Shown one piece after another: positions 15,168-23,768 of a DNA stretch of 64,000 nucleotides (the stretch's first letter is position 1; each line of letters begins with the position of its first letter). The stretch is taken from assembly GCA_017551025.1 (NCBI GenBank), contig JAFZNG010000017.1, positions 1-64,000 on the forward strand, given 5' to 3'. Below the pieces are notes generated by a model. It saw only the letters and a list, made by a program, of their open reading frames with translations. It ran no database searches and was not told where the DNA came from. A program made the position numbers and the translations under genes. Source of the stretch: Paludibacteraceae bacterium (GTDB lineage Bacteria; Bacteroidota; Bacteroidia; Bacteroidales; Paludibacteraceae).

Positions 15168-18100
15168 TGTACAATCACTTTAACGGTTCTGCTCAGATCT
15201 CGACCGGTTCCTGCAGTCGTATCCTCCACGAGATGGAAGACATATACGCCGCTTACGGCAGGCAGTTGTACCGGATAGGTATTCGTGTTATCGGGTTGGT
15301 ATGCTCCTTGCGAAACGAGTTGGCCTTGCGGGTTGAGGAGTTTATAGTGGCCGGTCGTGGTAGAGAGGATGTAAACGATGGCATTCTCTCGTGCTACGAC
15401 GGTAGGTACGACGGATACGTAAGCCTGTTGGGGCGAATTGTCGTACGGATTGCTCAGGTCGGGCACGATCGGACAGGTACGTACCGTCACTCCGTCTTCG
15501 CTACGCGTCAGCGCAACGCTATATTGCGCGCCGTCGTGCAGGTACTGCGGGTCGTATAGGTACGGACGTGTCTCGCCCGGCAGGATCGTATCGTTGCGAT
15601 ACCACTGGTAGCCGGCAAACGAATAACCACCATTTTGCGTGGAGTCCATGATAAAGATGGCATCGTTCCAATGCTGGGTGGTCAGCCACGAAGGATAACG
15701 CATCTCCATGATAAACGGATACGTCATCAGGCTGTCGGAGAGGCAGACACCATTCTCGAACGAGATCACGGCCTCGTAATAACCCGGACGCGGATACTGA
15801 TCACGCGATGCGAAATCAGGTACGGGCATATGAAGCGTCTGTTCTCCCTCGGCTAACGGGATATCGTAGGCATCTTCAAATCCGGCGAGGTGGGCGGCCG
15901 AGTCGTAGCGAAGCGTATAGCTTATAGGTGCATCGCCGCCTTCGTAGGTATATTGCAACAGATAAGTATTCGCGACACCCGCCTCATCAACGCAGACAGG
16001 TTCTACCTGGATCGTGAACTGCGGCAAGGGCATTTCGACAAGCGTGAGGTAGTAATGATCCTGGCAACCGAACTCGTTGGGCTGAACGGATACATAATCA
16101 CCCGGCAGGGTCAGTTGCTGGTCGAAGAGCGTATATATCTCGCCGCGGCAGAGCGTATCGGTCCAAACGATATCGTGGCTCGGCGCAATCGTGAGGTCCA
16201 GATGACGGATCGAGTCGCAACCACTGATGGCGGTTTGGAAAGAACGGACATAGTGGTAATGGCGCGGTTCGGTCCATACACGCGAGGCCGCCAAGGTATC
16301 GTCGAACACCAGGTCTTCCCAGCGGAAGTGGGCATCGTCGGAACAGAGATAATAGGTATCGGTTATTTCGTACGAGAGGTCGAAATGGACGTGCATATAA
16401 TAGTTGGAGTCGCACGCATAAACCGTACTGAGGTCGAACAAGGTATCGCGCACTTCCGGTTCACCCTGGTAGTAATACTGCTGTCCGTGCCAGGTGAGCG
16501 TATCGGCGGAGCAGAGGGTGAAGACGGTATCGTAGAAATGATACGTAGGTTTGATATTCAGATGGAGCGTATAGACCGAGTCGCAGCCACACGCGACGGT
16601 ACGCAGGCTGTCGTAGTAGATGAAGTCGCCGGCCTGGTCAGTAGGAATACCGGTCAGTCGGTTGCCGCGACCGTCACAGAGTGCTTCGGTATGTTCTTTG
16701 GTCTCACCCGGACTAATCCAGCGATAGACATCCGACTGACAAATCGTATCGTATTCGACCATGGTCTGTCCGAAATACGGTACGAAGTTGATATCGAGGT
16801 GGTAGATATCGCCGCACAGGTGGTTGACACCCTGGTAGAAGGCTTCTACATAGTTGAGTCCGCCGGGTTGGTAATAGACTTTCTGATGATGCCAGGTGAT
16901 GGTATCGTTCATACAGAGCGTCGTATCAAAATGCCAATATCCGGACGGCACTACCTCGAGGTCGAGCACATAGACCGAGTCGAAGCGGTGCGTACCTACG
17001 CTGTAGTTGACCGAGTCGTAAACATAGCCGGAGTGGTTATGGTTGAGATAGGTATAGCTGCGCCAATCCCAACGGGCATTGGAGCAAATAGCGGTATCGA
17101 ACTCGAAGCGGTAGCTCGGGAAGACGCGCACCAGGTCATGGACGATAGAGTCGCAACCGGAGGTGGTAAAGAGCGTATCGATAAAGAGGTATTCACGCAT
17201 GGTACGTCCCTCGGCTACGGAGTAGTCAACCGGTGTGCCGTCGTCATAATAATGGAAACGGTGACCCGTCACGAGCGGCAGGGTATGTTCTCCGCGTGAG
17301 GTAGTACCGGTCTCGCCACCGAAGAACCAGGTAGAATCGTTATCGGCAATCGAGTCGTAGACTTGGGTGAACTGCACCTCGCATATATGGATCTGTACAT
17401 AATGTACCGAGTCGCAACCGTACTGCGAAAGGTTGACCACGGAGTCGGTGTACAGGCCGCTCACTTCCACGCCGAGATAGATCACGGTATCGTACTGTTG
17501 CTCCAGTTCGGCAGGGGATGTACCGGCGGCGGCATAGTCGAAGTGATGGCCGACGAAGAGCATGTTGGGTTGCGTGAAGTGAGATATCGTATCGTTGGAA
17601 CTGAGGCTCACGTGGTCGGTGAGGTTGACATACCGACTGTTGTAGGTCGGATGGATGGTGAGCGTCAGCGTCCATACGCTATCGCAATGCATCGGTTTCT
17701 GGATATGCGTCCGCGGGTCGGTAAAGACGGTATCGGTCATCATCGAGTCGGTGACTTGTATCATGCCGAACTGCTCGGTAGGGATAACGGTAACGGGTTG
17801 TCCGTCCACGTAGAGGCGGTGCACTACCCCATTATCGCCTGCCATGTGTCCGATCCAGTCGTAGGTCTCGCCCTGGCAGATAACGCCCTGGTCCTCGTAG
17901 TTGTAGTTAGGATAAGCCGTCAGTCGGAGCACGTAGATAGAGTCGAAGCCCATGCTGGTGAGCAGGCTGTCGTAGTAGATCTTCTCCTGATAAGGTTGCG
18001 GCAGGTCGTTGATATAGATCGTGGTATCCTCGCCGGTAATGGGGCTACGGATGATCCAAGAATAGGTGCCGCAGTTGGCGCAGGTAGCGTCGTAAACGGT

Positions 18101-21100
18101 ATCGCGGAAGGTCTGTCCGATACGCAACGTGAGGGTACGTACCGAGTCGCAGGCATGCGTGCCGACCGTCTTGGTCAGCAGGCTGTCTACTATCTCGGTC
18201 ACGCCCGAGCAACGGATCACGGGCAGGGCATTCGGGTTGTCGAACACAGCATCCATACCGGCATAGATACGTCCTTCCCAATGGACGGTATCTTCGCTGG
18301 ACATCGTATGGCGGAAGAAGAGTTCGTAGCTCGGCATGACGACGAGCATACGGGTGATCGTGGAGTCGCAACCGTGAACGGTTTGCAGGTAGTCGGTCAG
18401 TCGGAAGGTGCCGGCCCGATTGATGGATTGGAGGTTTTGCTGATTCCAAGCCTGGTGGTCCACGCCCGGCCATTCGTAGTACGCCGTACCGTGCAGCACC
18501 TGGCAGACGGTATCGTTATCCTCGCGCTGGTCGGGATAATAGGGATAAACGGTCACGTTATGGAGCACCATACTATCGCAACCGAAGACGGACTGGTCGT
18601 TGATAGTCAGCGGATAAGTCAATCCGGGTGTCCAGCGGTTGGAGGGCGTATTATAGAACGTGCCGTAGAAGTCGTAAGATTCGTTGGCGCAGACGAAGGT
18701 ATCCTTGCGTTCGGCCACGTAGGTAGGATGCAACTCGAGATGGAAGAAGAAGAGCGAGTCGCAACCGTAGCGGGAGACGGTATCGCGGCGCGTATCGATC
18801 GAAGTCGTGATGAGTCGCGACTTGCCGTTGGTAGGCAGCGCACCCTGGTAGTTGATGCCGTAGAAGGTAGTATCCTGCCAGAGGAAGGACTCGTTGTCGC
18901 ATATCTCGGCCTGTTCGGTTTTCTCGTACGGACGGCCAACGCGCAACTTAAGAACGCATATCGAGTCGCAACCACAGTCGTAGGTCTTCATCGTATCGCG
19001 GTAGGTAAAGAGTCCGGGGCCGTTGACGGGAATAGCGTTGAAGCGGGGATGGCCGTACCAGGAATAGGTCTGGTCCTGGATCTGCGGGTCGTAGCAGACG
19101 GTATCGTAGGTCATCTGGTCGCGGAAGACGGTATCGATGATAAAGGTGACGCGGTCGATGAATTCACAGAGCACCACGGCCCGTCCGTCCTCGTAACCGA
19201 TGACTTGCACGGTGAGGTCCTCTACGTAAGGGGTATTACAATGTTTGCCGGCAGTCGTGAAATAGAGGCTGTTATTCATGTTGCGATAGGTGGTATCGCG
19301 GTACTGGCAAATATGGACGGTATGGCTCTGACCGGCATCGGTCACAAAGGTAAGGAACAGCACATTACGCACCGAGTCGCAACCGCCATCCGGACAGTCG
19401 ACACAGGTGACATACGGTATGTAGTCGCGGAAGGTGTACATCGAATCGGTGGTCATGGTGTCGGCGGAGAAGGTATGGATGAGTCGTCCGCTTTTCTCTT
19501 CGCGCCACTCATAAATCGGACCGGTAGACAGACACTGGTTGACGCGCTTGGTATTGCGCACGACGGTCATGACGCGCAGGTGGAGTTCGAGCACGGAGTC
19601 GCAACCGTTGAACGAACGGCAATGCGGTGCGAACTCCTGCCACTCGGGGCTATTCATACAGTCGGTGGCACGCAGCGTATCACGTAGGATACTGGTCGTG
19701 TCGGCCTTAGGCCAGGAGTTGCCGGTCTTATATTTACGGAAGAACTCCCCATAGTCCAGTCCGCGTGTGCCGTCCTCGCAGACGACGGTATCGCGGCGCT
19801 CGAAGTGGGGCGAGCAGACAAAGAGCTTGAGCGTGCTGAGCGAGTCGCAACCGCCGGAGGAGATATAATGGCGCGTGATGGTCGTTGCCCCCAGCGGGTA
19901 CTGGATGAGGCCGCGGCTAAGGTCGTTGGTCGTATCGTTGAAGATGGTCTCGCGCAGGGTGAAGTTAGTGCCGTCCCAAACCGTATCGCGGAAGAAATGA
20001 ACGGTATCGCCCTCGCAGATTGCCCGCCAGGTGGTGTCGTTATACTGACGCAGCACCCGTACGACGGTAGCAAAGGTGTCGCGTTCCCATTTATCCTCGG
20101 GGATATCACAGATGATAGGTTTTCTTATGAGTATGCCGCGCACCTCGAAGTCCTCGAAGGGTTCGTTGTTCTGCTCGATAGGCAGGAGGGTGAACTGGTG
20201 CTGGAGTTCCGGACGAGGCACATCGGTAGCGAGTTGTTCGGTGGGGGTATAATACCCTGCCCCCTGGATAGAGCCCTCGATCTCCCAGCGCACTTTATAC
20301 CAAGCCTGGTAGGTCTTAACGGGGAACGTGAGTTCCGTGCTGTCGCAGACGAAGGTGGAGTCAAGCAGATAGGAACCGTTGTCCTGGAGGATACGGTCGA
20401 GATACCAGCCGCTTTCGGTGGGGCTGATACTGTTTTCTTTCCACTCTGAGCCGTGGACGGGATACTGGCCGCTCTGTCCGAGCAGGAAGAGCGAGTCCTG
20501 CTTAGGCGTATAGTCATAGCCGACAGGATAGAGATAAGCCTGACCGTCGTTGATACCGTAGGCATAACCGGAGAAGCACTTGGTAGGTGCGGTGATGGTA
20601 TGCGTGGTATCGGTTACGGTATAGGTGATCTGGGAATAGGCGGTGTTGCTGGGCACGGTGCGCCAACCCGTGATCGGCTGTCCGTCGAGCTTTACGTTGG
20701 CCGTTTGGGAGCTGAGTGCCCAGAGGTTGATCTGGTGGGTCAGGTTACCGTCGCCGCCACCGAAGGTACGGAAGATCGTCGTATCGGTGAGGTATTCCAA
20801 CGGAGGCACCAGGGTCATGGACGGGTCACCCGGCAGACGGGTCGAGTCGTTGTCGTCGTACCAGGTACTATTCGCACCGCTGGAGGAATAGAGGTATACC
20901 TGGACGGGTTTGTCGGCGGTAATGTAGTAGGAGTTCTTCTCGGGATTCGGGTTGTCGCCCTCCTGCACCATACGGCGTGAGTAGGTATCGCCCGAGCCCA
21001 TGGTGCGGGATTCCATGACGTTATTGTTGCGCATCACCTGCAGGAAGGTGTTGTCCTGCATGGCTACGACGCGCAGCACGTTCAGTTTGACCTTGCAGGC

Positions 21101-21943
21101 CGTCATGGGGATGATGAACTGTTTGCCCCACTTATTGAGCGGCAGCAACTGGTCGTAGGCATGGTCGGAGTTCATACCCTCCTGGTTCGGCACGAGGGCT
21201 ACCTGGTTACCGCTCCATACGGCGATCGGCTGGTCGGCACAGATCGTAGAACCGGAGAGGTCGATTACGTCGTTTTGCACCTCCGAGTCCGGCGCCTTGG
21301 AACGCACGATATAGATCTGTTTGGCGCCGTTGAGCTGGACGTTCAGTTGCTGGGTATTACCGCGGCGACTGTTGACCTTGAGCTCCATAGTCACGTTGGT
21401 CACGCCGGGCTTGGTGGACATAATGACAAACTCCGTAGCAGTCGCATCTGCATCGGCAGTCTGGACCATATATTCCGTACCGAGGGCTTCGACGGGCAGG
21501 ACGTGTCCGCCATCAAGACAGTAAGAACCCAGGGTACCTATCTGGCTCGTCGAATAGAGTGTAAATTTCTCGTCGTTGGTACTATAGACGCGCAGACCTT
21601 TCTTCAAGGGCTTCTCCTCCTCGTCGCGAGCGGGATCCCAATAGACAGACTGCGGGTCGATAAGGATGACTTCCGACTGACCGGCAGCTACGGAATAATC
21701 ACTCGTAGCACCGTTCGGGAATTCCACACGTATCTGATTCGCCTTACGCGAACTAACGATCAGGTGAAGTTTCAGGTCCATCGACTGCGGGTCCGCACTA
21801 CCGTTCGGCAGCCAGGCAACGAAGAACTCACGTCCTTCGGTACTGGTCACCGGCGGGAGCTGTCTCGCTTCCTGCGCCCACAACGCTGCGTGGCAACCAA
21901 TCGTCACCAGCAACAGCAAACATATCTTCCAAATTTTTCTCAT
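15164..21943 (-). CDS. Giant secreted repeat protein with IgGFc-binding-like N-terminus and T9SS sorting tail
   Basis: The ATG at 21943 gives 2259 residues beginning with signal peptide MRKIWKICLLLLVTIGC and ending the leader at AALWAQ. Residues about 25-450 resemble the IgGFc-binding N-terminal fold of bacterial surface proteins (GREFFVAWLPNG, SDHAYDQLLPLNKWGKQFIIP). From about residue 600 to 1950 there are at least 14 copies of a xxGCDSxxxLxLxV motif, each followed by a C-x-x-x-x-Y-x-W element (ICDNESFLW, ICQGETYDW, ICSNARWDW), plus two FDS variants. The last 80 residues (LLNPQGQLVSQGAYQ, LPAVSGVYVFHLVED, KVIVQ) match a type A T9SS sorting domain. It is likely an exported, surface-attached adhesin. 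Confidence 0.85.
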   Translation of the reverse strand: MRKIWKICLLLLVTIGCHAALWAQEARQLPPVTSTEGREFFVAWLPNGSADPQSMDLKLHLIVSSRKANQIRVEFPNGATSDYSVAAGQSEVILIDPQSVYWDPARDEEEKPLKKGLRVYSTNDEKFTLYSTSQIGTLGSYCLDGGHVLPVEALGTEYMVQTADADATATEFVIMSTKPGVTNVTMELKVNSRRGNTQQLNVQLNGAKQIYIVRSKAPDSEVQNDVIDLSGSTICADQPIAVWSGNQVALVPNQEGMNSDHAYDQLLPLNKWGKQFIIPMTACKVKLNVLRVVAMQDNTFLQVMRNNNVMESRTMGSGDTYSRRMVQEGDNPNPEKNSYYITADKPVQVYLYSSSGANSTWYDDNDSTRLPGDPSMTLVPPLEYLTDTTIFRTFGGGDGNLTHQINLWALSSQTANVKLDGQPITGWRTVPSNTAYSQITYTVTDTTHTITAPTKCFSGYAYGINDGQAYLYPVGYDYTPKQDSLFLLGQSGQYPVHGSEWKENSISPTESGWYLDRILQDNGSYLLDSTFVCDSTELTFPVKTYQAWYKVRWEIEGSIQGAGYYTPTEQLATDVPRPELQHQFTLLPIEQNNEPFEDFEVRGILIRKPIICDIPEDKWERDTFATVVRVLRQYNDTTWRAICEGDTVHFFRDTVWDGTNFTLRETIFNDTTNDLSRGLIQYPLGATTITRHYISSGGCDSLSTLKLFVCSPHFERRDTVVCEDGTRGLDYGEFFRKYKTGNSWPKADTTSILRDTLRATDCMNSPEWQEFAPHCRSFNGCDSVLELHLRVMTVVRNTKRVNQCLSTGPIYEWREEKSGRLIHTFSADTMTTDSMYTFRDYIPYVTCVDCPDGGCDSVRNVLFLTFVTDAGQSHTVHICQYRDTTYRNMNNSLYFTTAGKHCNTPYVEDLTVQVIGYEDGRAVVLCEFIDRVTFIIDTVFRDQMTYDTVCYDPQIQDQTYSWYGHPRFNAIPVNGPGLFTYRDTMKTYDCGCDSICVLKLRVGRPYEKTEQAEICDNESFLWQDTTFYGINYQGALPTNGKSRLITTSIDTRRDTVSRYGCDSLFFFHLELHPTYVAERKDTFVCANESYDFYGTFYNTPSNRWTPGLTYPLTINDQSVFGCDSMVLHNVTVYPYYPDQREDNDTVCQVLHGTAYYEWPGVDHQAWNQQNLQSINRAGTFRLTDYLQTVHGCDSTITRMLVVMPSYELFFRHTMSSEDTVHWEGRIYAGMDAVFDNPNALPVIRCSGVTEIVDSLLTKTVGTHACDSVRTLTLRIGQTFRDTVYDATCANCGTYSWIIRSPITGEDTTIYINDLPQPYQEKIYYDSLLTSMGFDSIYVLRLTAYPNYNYEDQGVICQGETYDWIGHMAGDNGVVHRLYVDGQPVTVIPTEQFGMIQVTDSMMTDTVFTDPRTHIQKPMHCDSVWTLTLTIHPTYNSRYVNLTDHVSLSSNDTISHFTQPNMLFVGHHFDYAAAGTSPAELEQQYDTVIYLGVEVSGLYTDSVVNLSQYGCDSVHYVQIHICEVQFTQVYDSIADNDSTWFFGGETGTTSRGEHTLPLVTGHRFHYYDDGTPVDYSVAEGRTMREYLFIDTLFTTSGCDSIVHDLVRVFPSYRFEFDTAICSNARWDWRSYTYLNHNHSGYVYDSVNYSVGTHRFDSVYVLDLEVVPSGYWHFDTTLCMNDTITWHHQKVYYQPGGLNYVEAFYQGVNHLCGDIYHLDINFVPYFGQTMVEYDTICQSDVYRWISPGETKEHTEALCDGRGNRLTGIPTDQAGDFIYYDSLRTVACGCDSVYTLHLNIKPTYHFYDTVFTLCSADTLTWHGQQYYYQGEPEVRDTLFDLSTVYACDSNYYMHVHFDLSYEITDTYYLCSDDAHFRWEDLVFDDTLAASRVWTEPRHYHYVRSFQTAISGCDSIRHLDLTIAPSHDIVWTDTLCRGEIYTLFDQQLTLPGDYVSVQPNEFGCQDHYYLTLVEMPLPQFTIQVEPVCVDEAGVANTYLLQYTYEGGDAPISYTLRYDSAAHLAGFEDAYDIPLAEGEQTLHMPVPDFASRDQYPRPGYYEAVISFENGVCLSDSLMTYPFIMEMRYPSWLTTQHWNDAIFIMDSTQNGGYSFAGYQWYRNDTILPGETRPYLYDPQYLHDGAQYSVALTRSEDGVTVRTCPIVPDLSNPYDNSPQQAYVSVVPTVVARENAIVYILSTTTGHYKLLNPQGQLVSQGAYQPDNTNTYPVQLPAVSGVYVFHLVEDTTAGTGRDLSRTVKVIVQ

Positions 21944-22002
21944 CTTCTTATATATAAGCGCGTTACGCACGTCGCGCGCTCATGCATACACAATTCAGGC
22001 TG

Positions 22003-22034
22003 CAAAGGTACAAAAAAAATCGCACATACGCAAA
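22003..22034 (-). promoter_or_regulatory. Promoter of the giant surface-protein operon
   Basis: On the minus strand TTTG lies at 22034-22031 and TACCTTTG at 22010-22003, separated by 20 bases, with the extended -33 form TTGCGTATGT. The leader is about 50 bases. Confidence 0.75.
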
Positions 22035-22193
22035 CATACGCGGGATTTTTTTTAATTTACGGCAAATGAATATTAATCCGAGTACCGAATTACACGGTTA
22101 GCGGAGTTGTTCAAGAGTTAAAATTTTTGATAAAAAGTATATATATACATAGTATATATATAGTATAAGTTGATTAATGACGGATTTTTGGTT

Positions 22194-22237
22194 TTATCTT
22201 ACGGTTATCTTACGGGTATCCTACGGTTATCCTACGG
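22194..22237. repeat. Four tandem 11-bp repeats
   Basis: Units are TTATCTTACGG, TTATCTTACGG, GTATCCTACGG and TTATCCTACGG, with no spacer. They lie in the gene-free stretch 22044-22767, between an upstream minus-strand promoter (22282) and the giant-gene promoter (22003). An AT-rich run (TATATATACATAGTATATATA) lies nearby at 22139-22160. Confidence 0.8.
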
Positions 22238-22281
22238 TAAAGGACTTACGATGCCCCAATAAAGGCTTATGTAAGACGCTG

Positions 22282-22313
22282 CAAAGATACGAAATATAAT
22301 TGAGATTTCCAAA
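22282..22313 (-). promoter_or_regulatory. Second minus-strand promoter in the gene-free stretch
   Basis: The minus strand reads TTTG at 22313-22310 and TATCTTTG at 22289-22282, with a 20-base gap. Transcription from it would cross the 11-bp repeats and join the giant-gene leader, giving a leader of over 300 bases, or make a small RNA. No reading frame of note lies in that interval. Confidence 0.55.
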
Positions 22314-22447
22314 TTTTAGGTACGAAAATGTCAAAAAAATAGAACGATTTTGCTAGTCGTTCTAGATGTCCTAGAGCGCTTCGCTAGAATAGAAAGGCTG
22401 ATAAACTATCGCCGATTGGATGCGTTATCTAACGATATAATATAGAA

Positions 22448-22475
22448 AAATCCGAAGCTTTTATGCCTCGGATTT
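22448..22475. terminator. Bidirectional terminator hairpin
   Basis: AAATCCGAAGC (22448-22458) pairs with GCCTCGGATTT (22465-22475) around TTTTAT with one bulge or mismatch, and AT-rich runs flank both sides. It lies between the toxin-antitoxin genes and the giant-gene promoters. Confidence 0.6.
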
Positions 22476-22604
22476 ATAAAATAAAAAAGTACTCATTATA
22501 GGATTTTCGGCACACTCCAAATAATGCATATAACAAAAGCGCGAGCCAACTGCTTATTGGTTCATTCGGGCTACCACACCCACACTATCCAATATATGCA
22601 GAAA

Positions 22605-22624
22605 GCTCACGCCGAAACGTGAGC
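22605..22624. other. Perfect hairpin GCTCACG/CGTGAGC
   Basis: Seven-base perfect arms surround the loop CCGAAA. No T-run follows, so it is not a standard terminator. It lies 144 bp past the toxin gene stop. Apart from this, the terminator, the repeats and promoters listed, I see no gene between 22044 and 22767. Confidence 0.4.
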
Positions 22625-22767
22625 GTTTCGCATTATTCTCGGAATAGTGTATTCATTTGTGGTAGTTTGAATGAATCCTCAAATAAAGCAAACGCTAAAT
22701 TTCCATTATGTCATCCCATTTTACGTCTCAGATCCGACGGCCGCATTTATACCTCGCGGCAGAGGTG

Positions 22768-23385
22768 TTATTTTTGATATGCTTCAACGGCTTTAATAAT
22801 CGTCGCTTTCATCTCTTCCCAAGGAGTATCAATAAACATCAGAGGTATATCTTGCATTTCAGCATCATCAAAATAAGTCATACTCAGCAAAGCACGATAT
22901 TCTGAAAAATCAGGATACTTCTGTCGATAAAAATCCAAAATCTCTGCTAATGAATAATGCTGAAGTAATACATATAAGTCTATAAAGTCTTTTCGAGTGC
23001 CGCGCCCCATAATTGCATTGACCTTCATGGCGGCTATATCCTTATCCGAAGCCAACACAAAACCATCACCTTTAATAGGTGCATCAATCCATGGATAGCG
23101 ACTATAATCTACAAAATCTACTTTAACCTGATTAACAACCGTTTGCAGAATTAGTTTGCTGCGATTATGAACCGTAACCTCTCCTACCCGCTTCAACGCA
23201 TCAATTAACTCATCCTTATCTTCGGGTATGCGACCAAAGAAATCCAAATCAACCGACTGACGATGACCATACTGCAAGGCGAGAGCAGTACCTCCCACTA
23301 AGCGCGTCTCTTGAACCTCCGGCTGTAAAGAAATTGCCTTTAGGAGTTCCAAGGTGTCGGGGTTGACTGTCTGAATTGATAACAT
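22768..23385 (-). CDS. AbiEii/AbiGii family nucleotidyltransferase toxin
   Basis: The 205-residue protein carries the nucleotidyltransferase signature of type IV toxin-antitoxin toxins: GGTALALQYGHRQSVDLDFF at residues 31-50 (GG, then R-x-S-x-D-x-D). This is followed by VKVDFVDY and a helix with DIAAMKVNAIMGRGTRKDFIDLYVLL, the K-x-x-A...R-x-x-KDxxDL pattern of the AbiEii family. AbiEii-type enzymes block growth by nucleotidyl transfer to target RNA or tRNA; AbiE systems also give phage abortive infection. Its start overlaps the upstream small gene by 46 bp, indicating coupled translation. Confidence 0.87.
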   Translation of the reverse strand: MLSIQTVNPDTLELLKAISLQPEVQETRLVGGTALALQYGHRQSVDLDFFGRIPEDKDELIDALKRVGEVTVHNRSKLILQTVVNQVKVDFVDYSRYPWIDAPIKGDGFVLASDKDIAAMKVNAIMGRGTRKDFIDLYVLLQHYSLAEILDFYRQKYPDFSEYRALLSMTYFDDAEMQDIPLMFIDTPWEEMKATIIKAVEAYQK

Positions 23386-23645
23386 CTATAGTCCTCCTTT
23401 TTGGTATTAGACATCGCGCAAACAAATGAAAGCGCCATAGGATCCAGCGTACGTAGACGTTTACAATCTGCTACAATTCGATCCATGCCATAGTAATCAC
23501 GCGTGAGTCGCCAATCCTGTAACGTACCATACTCCAGCACGCGCTGGATAAGCCCGGCTGAATGACGCTCTATATCCATGTGCTCACGGTCAATATCCCA
23601 GAAAAGCACAGGTGATAATTGCGATATGTACGAAGCGGTTGACAT
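23340..23645 (-). CDS. DUF6922-like partner of AbiEii toxin (probable antitoxin)
   Basis: From the ATG at 23645 the protein has 101 residues (MSTASYISQLSPVLFWDIDREHM onward). It contains SPVLFWD, then HSAGLIQRVLEYGTLQDW and CKRLRTLDPMALSFVCAMSN. I recall this arrangement in the DUF6922 proteins that precede AbiEii toxins in Bacteroidota; that match is from memory. It is not an AbiEi winged-helix protein. A GTG at 23660 would add five residues, but lies in the palindrome. Position, size and 46-bp overlap with the toxin support an antitoxin role, which is inference. Confidence 0.65.
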   Translation of the reverse strand: MSTASYISQLSPVLFWDIDREHMDIERHSAGLIQRVLEYGTLQDWRLTRDYYGMDRIVADCKRLRTLDPMALSFVCAMSNTKKEDYRCYQFRQSTPTPWNS

Positions 23646-23655
23646 ATTAACTAAA

Positions 23656-23670
23656 GTCACATAATGTGAC
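23656..23670. promoter_or_regulatory. Perfect 15-bp palindrome before the toxin-antitoxin genes
   Basis: GTCACATAATGTGAC has 7-base arms around a central A. It lies between the promoter -7 box (23690) and the ATG (23645), where bound repressor would block transcription. Autoregulation by the antitoxin-like protein is the simple reading. Confidence 0.5.
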
Positions 23671-23689
23671 CAAAAATCATTTCACGCTG

Positions 23690-23721
23690 CAAAGATACTA
23701 CTTTTTTTGCATACATGCAAA
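23690..23721 (-). promoter_or_regulatory. Promoter of the toxin-antitoxin operon
   Basis: TTTG at 23721-23718 and TATCTTTG at 23697-23690 on the minus strand are separated by 20 bases. Confidence 0.7.
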
Positions 23722-23768
23722 TTTTAGTAAGAAAAAATAAGATTTTTATCCAAACTGAACGGGCATAG

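Noticed and set aside
17363..19687. A 774-codon plus-strand open frame opposite the giant surface-protein gene (and others such as 5686-7062 and 60660-62603)
   Set aside because: These are antisense to well-supported genes, have no promoter or family motif, and show composition typical of reverse-frame shadows.
21944..21970. Earlier start of the giant protein (MRNALIYKK)
   Set aside because: The ATG at 21943 gives a standard signal peptide; the nine extra residues would put a long polar stretch before it.
22720..22767. Terminator hairpin ACCTC/GAGGT at the toxin gene end
   Set aside because: The T-run lies on the plus-strand side, away from the direction of the toxin transcript, and the stem is only five bp.
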